Shown one piece after another: positions 58,161-64,000 of a DNA stretch of 64,000 nt. How positions within the stretch are numbered: position 1 is the stretch's first letter; each line of letters starts with the position of its first letter. The stretch is taken from the NCBI GenBank assembly GCA_023150875.1, contig JAKLKC010000032.1:1-64000 (forward strand), read 5' to 3'. The notes beneath the pieces are model-generated. The model was not told where the DNA came from. It ran no database searches and saw only the letters and a program-made list of their open reading frames with translations. This stretch comes from Myxococcota bacterium (GTDB lineage: Bacteria; Myxococcota_A; UBA796; UBA9615; JAKLKC01). The translations under genes were made by a program, and so were the position numbers.

Positions 58161-60977
58161 TCAAGGGGCGCCGGACCCGCCCCCGAGGTCGATGGCCAGG
58201 CGGAAGCCGAGGTTGTCGGCGACGGCCTCCTCCGCCTCCCCCGCGCGCCCGCAGGCGCGGGCCCACGCCCGGGGCAGGTCCCAGGCGCCGCCCCGGACCA
58301 GCCGGAGGCGCCGGTAGGCGTCGAACCAGTCGGCGCACCACTCCCGCACTCCCCCCGCCATGTCCCGCACGCCATAGGGCGACACGTCCCCATCGAAGGT
58401 GCCGACCGGCTCCGGCGTGGCGCGGCGGCGGCGGGACTCCTCGGTCTTGCACAGGCTGGCGTCGAAGTGGTCCCCCCACGGGAAGTAGCGACCGTCGGTG
58501 CCCCGGGCCGCCTTCTCCCACTCCAGGTCCATGGGCAGGCGGTAGCGCCGGCCGTCCAGGCGGGACCGCCAGTCGCAGTAGGCGACGGCGTCCGACCAGC
58601 TCACCCCGAACACCGGGAAGCGCGGGTCGACGGGATCCCCGCGCCGGTCCACCCCCGGGATGAAGTACCGCCCGTCGGGCCCCCGGGTGAAGTAGGCGTC
58701 CGTCCCAGCCCGGGAACGGGGCACGCGGAACTGGGCGATGAGGGGGTCGTCCCGGGTCAGCTCGTGCACGAACGCCAGGTACTCCGCCATCGTGACCGGG
58801 ACCTCGGCGACGGCGAAGCTGGGCACCTCCACGACCTCCCTCTCCGCCGAGTCGAACGCCTGGGGATCGCCGCCCCTCACGAAGGGGCCGCCGGGAACGT
58901 ACACGAAGCCGTCGGGGACGACGTCCTCCCCCACGAGGGCCACTTCGACCCGCCGCCGCTCGCACCGGTCCAGGAACACGGGGACCCGGGTCTCCCTCGC
59001 TCCGGCCAGGCGCAGGACCAGCAGGTGGGCCCCCATGGAGAGGGGGATCGGGCCCAGGGGCGCGACTCCGACCCTCCGCTCGTCCACCGGCACCCGCACG
59101 CCGTCACGCTCCTCGTAGCGCCACACCGAGACCGCCGCCCCCGGGGGGGCCGACGCCACCTCCAGGGTTCCATCCCCCACGAGGCGCTCGGCGTAGGTCC
59201 CGTCGTCGTACTGCTCCACCAGCTTGCGGAAGTAGCGGGTGTCCCGGGGGTCCCGGCTGGCCTCGGCGTCCCGGAAGCGCCGCCAGTACAGGGCCGCCAG
59301 GCCCATGCGCGCCTCGCGGTTCTCGGGATCGTAGGCCAGCGCCTGCCCGTAGCGGACGATGGCCTCCCCCAAGGTGTCGACGGCCTCGACCTCCCGGCGG
59401 GTCACCTCCCGCTGGAGGTCCCAGACCGGCCTCTTCAGCTCCGGCGCGTCCCAGGGCATGACCTGGCGGGAGCGCTCCCGCCACGCCCGCTGGAGGTCCG
59501 AGACCTCCTGGCGCAGCCGGGAGTGGGCGGCGGCCAGGCTCGCCGCCTCGTGGACCTTCTGCGCCGCCTGGCGCCTGCGCCGGGTCCCCTCCAGGTAGTT
59601 CTCCAGCTCCCCCTGAAGCGCCGAAGCGCCGGGATAGCGCCGGTTGGGGTCCTTCTCGAGGCAGCGCATCACGATGGCGTCGAGGTCCTCGGGGATCGCC
59701 ATCTCCGGCGCCCTCTGGCGGGGCGGCGTCACCGGATCCCGCGCCACGGCGCGGATCACCGCCATGGGGTCCGCCCCCTCGTGGGGCCGCTTCAGCGTGA
59801 GGCACTCGTAGAGGATGGCTCCGATGGAGTACACGTCGGAGCGCTCGTCGATGGCGGCGACGTGGCCCCGAGCCTGCTCGGGTGACATGTAGGCCGGCGT
59901 CCCCTTGATGGTGCCGTGCAGGGTGTCGGCGGCCCCGGTGCTCCGCAGGGTGTGGATCCGGTGGGACGGCATCTCCCCGTCGCCGTCGGCCGCCGCGCCC
60001 CGGAGCTTGGCGAGCCCCCAGTCCATGACCACGACCTCGCCGTACTCCCCCAGCATGATGTTCGCCGGCTTGAGGTCCCGGTGGACGACCCCCTTGGAGT
60101 GGGCGTAGGCGAGCCCCTGGCAAACCTGCTGGAAGATGTGCAGCAGGCGGGCGCGCCCGTACTGGCGACGGTACTGGGGAGCCCCCTTCCGCAGGCCGCG
60201 GATCACGGTCTCCAGGGTCCTCCCCTCCACCAGCTTCATGGTGAAGTAGACCTCGCCGTTGGGCAGTCGGCCCAGCTCGTGGACCGGCACGATGTTGGGG
60301 TGCTCGAGCTGGCCGGTGACCTGCACCTCCCCGATGAAGCGCTCGATCTCCCGATCTCCGGCACCCACCCCGGAGCGGAGGGTCTTCAGGGCCACACGCC
60401 GGCCGACGTCGACGTCGTACACCAGGGTGACGACGCCGCTCCCCCCCTTCCCGATCTCCCGGCCGAACAGGTAGCGGTAGTCCCGTCCGAACGAAGCGGT
60501 GGCGAAGCCGTGGGGCCCCGTCGACCGGTGGCTGAAGGCCCCCTGCCCCGGGAGCTGCACCCGCCCCGCCAGCCCGCGCTCCTCCCGGAGCTGGAGCACG
60601 ATGGATCGCCCCGACCGCGCGCCTTGATCGGGCCAGGATCCGCCGTCCCCCGAGGCCCTCGCCGCGCCCGCGGAGAGGTCCGACGGCAGCCTCCCGGGGC
60701 GCGTGCCCGGCTCCTCGTCCCGGGCCAGGGTCGTGTCCTCGCTCTCGCTGGCGCTCCCCGTGGAAGCGCCCCCTCCCCCGGAGGCCCGAAGGGCCTCCTC
60801 GACGCGGGCCCTCCCATCGGCGTCGAGGAAGCCCCTCTCCACGAGGATGGACAGGAGGCTCCGCGCCCCTCCCGAGCCGCCCAGCTCGTGGAGCGCGGTG
60901 CAAATCTGGTCGTGGGTCGCCAGCCCGATGCGCATGGCCAGGCTCGCGACGTCCAGGTCCTCCAGGAGCGACGACAT
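58161..60977 (-). CDS. Ser/Thr protein kinase fused to PEGA-like and FGE-sulfatase domains
   Basis: A 938-aa protein. After a Ser-rich N-terminal region the PknB-type kinase runs about 170-480, with GKGGSGVV, Lys198 in VALKTL, catalytic VVHRDLKPANIML (Asp301), DWG in place of DFG, and GTPAYMSPEQARG. A helical region with TPR-like segments (about 520-620) and a PEGA-like beta domain (GTLEVASAPPGAAVSVWRYE) follow. The C-terminal 250 residues are an FGE/SUMF1-like domain (GFVYVPGGPFVRGGD, PVTMAEYLAF, PVFGVSWSDAVAYCDWRSRL, RYRLPMDLEWEKAARGTDG, RGGAWD). FGE oxidises Cys to formylglycine in some members; in kinase fusions it is usually a binding domain. Start ATG 60977. Confidence 0.92.
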   Translation of the reverse strand: MSSLLEDLDVASLAMRIGLATHDQICTALHELGGSGGARSLLSILVERGFLDADGRARVEEALRASGGGGASTGSASESEDTTLARDEEPGTRPGRLPSDLSAGAARASGDGGSWPDQGARSGRSIVLQLREERGLAGRVQLPGQGAFSHRSTGPHGFATASFGRDYRYLFGREIGKGGSGVVTLVYDVDVGRRVALKTLRSGVGAGDREIERFIGEVQVTGQLEHPNIVPVHELGRLPNGEVYFTMKLVEGRTLETVIRGLRKGAPQYRRQYGRARLLHIFQQVCQGLAYAHSKGVVHRDLKPANIMLGEYGEVVVMDWGLAKLRGAAADGDGEMPSHRIHTLRSTGAADTLHGTIKGTPAYMSPEQARGHVAAIDERSDVYSIGAILYECLTLKRPHEGADPMAVIRAVARDPVTPPRQRAPEMAIPEDLDAIVMRCLEKDPNRRYPGASALQGELENYLEGTRRRRQAAQKVHEAASLAAAHSRLRQEVSDLQRAWRERSRQVMPWDAPELKRPVWDLQREVTRREVEAVDTLGEAIVRYGQALAYDPENREARMGLAALYWRRFRDAEASRDPRDTRYFRKLVEQYDDGTYAERLVGDGTLEVASAPPGAAVSVWRYEERDGVRVPVDERRVGVAPLGPIPLSMGAHLLVLRLAGARETRVPVFLDRCERRRVEVALVGEDVVPDGFVYVPGGPFVRGGDPQAFDSAEREVVEVPSFAVAEVPVTMAEYLAFVHELTRDDPLIAQFRVPRSRAGTDAYFTRGPDGRYFIPGVDRRGDPVDPRFPVFGVSWSDAVAYCDWRSRLDGRRYRLPMDLEWEKAARGTDGRYFPWGDHFDASLCKTEESRRRRATPEPVGTFDGDVSPYGVRDMAGGVREWCADWFDAYRRLRLVRGGAWDLPRAWARACGRAGEAEEAVADNLGFRLAIDLGGGSGAP

Positions 60978-61088
60978 GGGTCCCCGCGGAAACCGACGGC
61001 GCGGACGGAGATCCCTCGCCGGGCCGGAATCCGGGCCGGGATGATAGCAGAACGCCCACGTCCTCCGGCCGGAGCGTGCCGCCGCCGA

Positions 61089-61108
61089 TGTAATGGTGTG
61101 TAATGGTG
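61089..61108 (+). promoter_or_regulatory. Tandem GTAATGG box (copy d)
   Basis: Two identical units TGTAATGGTG, start-to-start 10 bp, lie in the divergent spacer between the kinase-FGE gene and the envelope protein gene (ATG 61166, 57 bp away). A hairpin ATCCCC/GGGGAT follows at 61118-61132. This is the most perfect copy of the box in the window. Confidence 0.55.
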
Positions 61109-61165
61109 GTGGCGCGGATCCCCGACGGGGATGTGCTCCAGTGCGGTGGAACATGGAGGTGCACG

Positions 61166-62758
61166 ATGGCCCCCTCCCCGCGTATGCGGCGTCTTCTCCT
61201 TCTCGCCCCCGTCGTCCTCGGCTCCCTGTCCCGCGTCCCGGCCGCGTCCGCCGCGGGCCCTCCCGTCGAGGTGATCTGGTTGCCCCGGGCGGGGGATCCC
61301 GCCGAGGACCTGCCCGAGCTCTACCGCCTGCTCCCAAGGGCGGCGAGCATGCTGGTCGATCCCCGGGACTTCACGGTCCACCCCGCCTCCTCGGTCACCG
61401 TCCAGGACGCCCTGCGGGAGGCCGATCCCCGGGTGCGGGCGAACGACTGCCCCGAAGACGACTCGTGGCTCTGGCAGCGTTTCGTTCCCACCCGGCTCGC
61501 CAAGGCGGTGGCCAGGGCCTCGTCCCCCGGCGAGTACGAGGCGGCGCTGGGCCTCTTCGATGACCTGCTCGCCCACATACCTTGCGCGTGGACCCCGGTG
61601 TCGCCGGCGGAGTTGCGGACCGCCCTCGTCCTGACGGCCACGGCGGCCCTGCGCGCGGGCAGGGACGAGTCGGAGTTCCTCGACGCCGCCGTCGCCGCCG
61701 ACCCCACCTGGGAGGCGGCCGACGACTCCCTGCCCGAAGACCTGCGGCCAGCCTGGAGCGCCGCCCGGAGCCGCCACTTCCAGCTCGCGGCGCCCGACGT
61801 GGAGCTGGTGGACGGTGGCCGCTACTCCGACCGCGAGATCCTGATCGACGGGCGTCCCCTGCCCCTTCCCCGCCCCGGGTCCTTGAGGCTCCGACCGGGG
61901 CACCACCTCGTCCAGGCGGTCGAGGACGGGACCCACGCCCTCTCCGCCCTCTTCACCGTCCCCGCCGACGGCCCCCCCGGGCCCCTGCGCCTCGCCGACC
62001 TGCTCCCCGAGCTCACCCGAGACCCCGACGCAGAGCTGACCCGCGCGTTCCGGGACGGCGAGATGCCGGAGTGGATGTGGCAGGCCCTCCTCGGGGTGGA
62101 GCGGCGGCGGGGTCGGCAATACACGTTCCTGGCGGCCCTCACCGGCGCGGACGACCCCGGGGCGCCGGTCCCGGGTCTCCGGATCTGGTACCTCGACCCC
62201 GAGGCCGGGCCCCGGCCCCTCCCGAAGGAGCTCTGGGGCTCGGCCTTCCGGGCTCCCGCCGCGTCCCGGCTGGGGGCGGCCCTCTCGGCGAACGCGTGGA
62301 GGGGCCCCGGAGTCGGCGGGAACGTGGCCCTGGACTTCACGCAGTATGGGGGCCGTTCCTGGCTCGGGGCGGCGGGGGACGTGCGCGTCAGGCTGTGGAG
62401 GCCCCTCCACCTGCGGGCGGGGGGACTCGTCGGCACGAACCTCGGGTTCGGCGCCAGTGGAGGCGGCGACGCGGGCGGCGCCCGGGGCCTCATGGTCGGC
62501 CTGGCCCGGCTCGGGGTGGAGGCACGGACGCCCATCGGACCCATCCGACCTTACGGCGGAGCCGATCTCCAGGGGTGGATCACCGAGCGGCACCACGTCC
62601 GGCTGGCCCCCGCGGCGCACCTGGGGGTAGACTTCCGGAGGCCGGGGGAGGCCAGGGGACCCTTCGTCGAGGGGGGAGTGACCTTCCCGACATCGGGGGA
62701 CGAGGGGACGCCCGAGTGGACCTTCGGTGTGGAGGCGGGCTGGCGCTGGGATCCCTGA
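61166..62758 (+). CDS. Exported protein with probable C-terminal beta domain, unknown
   Basis: A 530-aa protein with a signal peptide (MRRLLLLAPVVLGSLSRVPA, cleavage near ASAA). The first half is helical with two to three Cys residues (ANDCPEDDSWLWQRF). A PEGA-like segment (REILIDGRPLPLPRPGSLRLRPGHHLVQ) follows. The last 180 residues are strand-rich with alternating hydrophobic and Gly/aromatic residues (GGNVALDFTQYGGRSWLGAA, GLVGTNLGFGAS, FGVEAGWRWDP) and end in W-D-P, which suggests an outer-membrane beta-barrel. Start 61166 has GGAGGTGC before it. No named family. It is divergent from the kinase-FGE gene and forms a pair with the gene at 62823. Confidence 0.82.
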   Translation: MAPSPRMRRLLLLAPVVLGSLSRVPAASAAGPPVEVIWLPRAGDPAEDLPELYRLLPRAASMLVDPRDFTVHPASSVTVQDALREADPRVRANDCPEDDSWLWQRFVPTRLAKAVARASSPGEYEAALGLFDDLLAHIPCAWTPVSPAELRTALVLTATAALRAGRDESEFLDAAVAADPTWEAADDSLPEDLRPAWSAARSRHFQLAAPDVELVDGGRYSDREILIDGRPLPLPRPGSLRLRPGHHLVQAVEDGTHALSALFTVPADGPPGPLRLADLLPELTRDPDAELTRAFRDGEMPEWMWQALLGVERRRGRQYTFLAALTGADDPGAPVPGLRIWYLDPEAGPRPLPKELWGSAFRAPAASRLGAALSANAWRGPGVGGNVALDFTQYGGRSWLGAAGDVRVRLWRPLHLRAGGLVGTNLGFGASGGGDAGGARGLMVGLARLGVEARTPIGPIRPYGGADLQGWITERHHVRLAPAAHLGVDFRRPGEARGPFVEGGVTFPTSGDEGTPEWTFGVEAGWRWDP

Positions 62759-62822
62759 CCGACCGGCGTGCCCTTGACGGTGTCTCGAGAGGGGCGACAC
62801 GGCCCCACGGAGGAGAGAGACG

Positions 62823-63923
62823 ATGATCGGGACGGTACCCCTGGCCGGAGTCCCCGGCGTGGTATGCGCGATGTCCGGGAGCGGGGCCCCGGCGCCCCGG
62901 ACGCCTCCGCCCGGGATCCCCGTCCGGAGCGGCGGGGGCATCGGGACGGCCGTGGCGCTCCTCGTCGGGGCGATCTGCCTCGGGACGCCCCAACCGGGGC
63001 TCGCCGCCGTCGGCGGCGCCGACTGTCGCCCCACCCGCGCGGAGACGTGGAGGGAGTCCCTGGACGGCGCGATGCGCCTGGCCACCGAGACCTACGACCC
63101 CGGGGCGGCGCTCCGGGAGTTGCGGAGGCTCCGGGCCGACCTCGCCTGCCTGCGGACCCCCGTCCGGCAGGAGGACCTCGGACGGGTCTTCCTCTACGAG
63201 GGCGCCACCCTGTCCATCCTGGCGGCGGCCGCGGAGGCGGACCGCGACTCCCTGACCGCCGACGCCCGGGAGGCGTTCGCCACCGGCGTGTCCCTCTTCT
63301 CGCAGGTCACCTGGGACGCGGCCGTCTTGGGCACGACCGGCGAGGCGAGCTTCCGGGCGGTGAAGGCGGAGGTGGAGGCGTCCCCCCCCGACGCGACCCT
63401 GGTGGTCCCTCCGTCCTCCGACCGCCTGGACGTCCTGGTGGACGGGCAGAGCCAGGGGCGAGGTTGGGACACCGAGCTCCGCAAGCGCCACGGCTTCCAC
63501 CTGGTCCAGCTCATCCACTCCACGCGGCGCGGCGAGCCCAGCAACCACCCCATCGAGCTGAGGACGGGCGAGCGGGTGGTGCTGGACGCCGGGCCCGGGG
63601 GGGAGCCGAGCGCGGCCCGTCGGCGCGCCTCCCCGGGGGCCCCCCTCTGGACCGCCGCGGGAGCGTGCGTGATGGGGACGGCCGCCCTCTTCCTGGGCTC
63701 GACCGCCGAGCTCCAGGCCGCCTACGACTCCAGGAGCGAGGCGGAGTACCAGCTCCACCGCGACGCCAACCACGCCCTCTTCACCGCAGGGATCGCCCTG
63801 GGAAGCACCGCGGTGGCCCTGGCCGTCGGAGGCATCGTCGCCGCCACCCGCCCCGACGTGCGGGTCGGGGCGGCCTTCTCCGGAGAGGGCTTCGCCGCGA
63901 CGCTCACCGTCCCCGTCCGATGA
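62823..63923 (+). CDS. Exported or membrane protein of unknown function
   Basis: A 366-aa protein. A hydrophobic segment ([19 protein letters not shown]) near residue 45 could be a late signal. A helical, TPR-like part follows (WRESLDGAMRLATETYDPGAALREL). A PEGA-like piece (DRLDVLVDGQSQGRGWDTELRKR) comes next, then two hydrophobic helices near the C-terminus (APLWTAAGACVMGTAALFL, AGIALGSTAVALAVGGIV). The layout resembles that of the upstream neighbour, and the two may work together in the envelope. The start ATG has GGAGGAGAGAG upstream. The gene is convergent with the edge fragment and shares a palindrome with it. Confidence 0.75.
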   Translation: MIGTVPLAGVPGVVCAMSGSGAPAPRTPPPGIPVRSGGGIGTAVALLVGAICLGTPQPGLAAVGGADCRPTRAETWRESLDGAMRLATETYDPGAALRELRRLRADLACLRTPVRQEDLGRVFLYEGATLSILAAAAEADRDSLTADAREAFATGVSLFSQVTWDAAVLGTTGEASFRAVKAEVEASPPDATLVVPPSSDRLDVLVDGQSQGRGWDTELRKRHGFHLVQLIHSTRRGEPSNHPIELRTGERVVLDAGPGGEPSAARRRASPGAPLWTAAGACVMGTAALFLGSTAELQAAYDSRSEAEYQLHRDANHALFTAGIALGSTAVALAVGGIVAATRPDVRVGAAFSGEGFAATLTVPVR

Positions 63924-63936
63924 CGCCCCGGCGTCA
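63921..63936. terminator. Palindrome between two convergent stop codons
   Basis: TGACGCCCCGGCGTCA is a perfect 16-bp palindrome. Its left arm is the TGA of the upstream gene and its right arm the TGA of the minus-strand edge gene. It may act as a two-way terminator, but no T-run follows. Confidence 0.4.
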
Positions 63937-64000
63937 GCCGTCCATGGAGTCCTCCTCCGAGTCCCCCTCGGAGATCCCGTACTTGGCCAGGCGATAACGG
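63934..64000 (-). CDS. C-terminal fragment, possible NtrC/Fis-type regulator
   Basis: Only the last 21 full codons are in the window, reading RYRLAKYGISEGDSEEDSMDG before TGA. A RYRLAKYGI end is typical of the Fis-type DNA-binding helix of sigma-54-dependent (NtrC-like) regulators. The rest is outside the window, so this call is tentative. Confidence 0.45.
   Translation of the reverse strand, partial: RYRLAKYGISEGDSEEDSMDG

Overview
The window comes from a very GC-rich, Gram-negative, delta-proteobacterial or Myxococcota-type chromosome. This is inferred from secreted proteins carrying the MopE-type 'putative metal-binding' motif (DCDD..P..YPGA.E.CDG.D.DCDG), several Asp-rich-linker lipoproteins (DDDT, ASDDD), FG-GAP propellers, a MYXO-CTERM-like C-terminal tail, large eukaryotic-type Ser/Thr kinases fused to other signalling modules, and an HD-GYP/hybrid-kinase signalling set. 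No rRNA, tRNA, CRISPR array, integrase or intact transposase was seen.

Layout. 1-2.2 kb: two minus-strand secreted proteins. 2.2-4.6 kb: a long non-coding stretch with repeated elements, a glycine-rich RRM RNA-binding protein and a DUF3109-like Cys-cluster protein. 4.6-8.9 kb: an Asp-box/MopE surface protein, a 189-bp inverted-repeat-bounded element (copy 1) and an MgtC/DUF4010 membrane protein. 8.9-13.7 kb: a hybrid histidine kinase, a small coiled protein and a REC-GAF-HD-GYP response regulator. 13.8-18.4 kb: secreted, lipo- and small zinc proteins, then an M36/M4-type metalloprotease. 18.6-25.7 kb: a cell-surface glycan island with two DegT-type aminotransferases, two sulfotransferases, a GT2 glycosyltransferase fusion and a WbqC protein. 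25.7-34.5 kb: a truncated parvulin, a six-hairpin array, a TusA-like protein, a 1626-aa Ser/Thr kinase-ATPase-TPR-GAF-histidine kinase, and a subtilase with eight GLASSTL repeats. 34.7-42 kb: a thioesterase, a SpoIID/LytB protein, leucine-type dehydrogenase, a Sua5/YrdC protein, a lipoprotein and an HTH-EIIA regulator. 42-47 kb: a giant MopE/PPC lipoprotein, a zinc ribbon and a B12-radical SAM enzyme. 47-54 kb: a ModA-like protein, a selenocysteine-containing SelW-like protein and a type II fatty-acid/polyketide cluster. 54-64 kb: a lytic transglycosylase, PgsA, an FG-GAP protein, a Ser/Thr kinase-FGE fusion, two envelope proteins and the edge of a probable NtrC-type regulator.

Most noteworthy. 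(1) An 85-aa SelW-family gene (48125-48382, minus) is split by an in-frame TGA in a CxxU motif, with a SECIS-like hairpin with a GGUCU loop just downstream; ordinary ORF calling misses it. (2) The type II cluster has two KS-alpha/KS-beta pairs, with the active-site Cys replaced by Asp in one beta and Glu in the other, around one ACP and one dehydratase. (3) The subtilase tail keeps eight GLASSTL heptapeptides at the amino-acid level, although AGC and TCN serine codons are swapped between copies. (4) Tandem 10-bp GTAATGG boxes occur at four places, with a degenerate fifth; two of them belong to a structured element whose hairpins look conserved. (5) Two copies of a 189-bp MITE-like element differ at four positions; one supplies the stop codon of the ACP gene.

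All functional calls come from motif recognition by eye. No database search, folding or alignment program was run.
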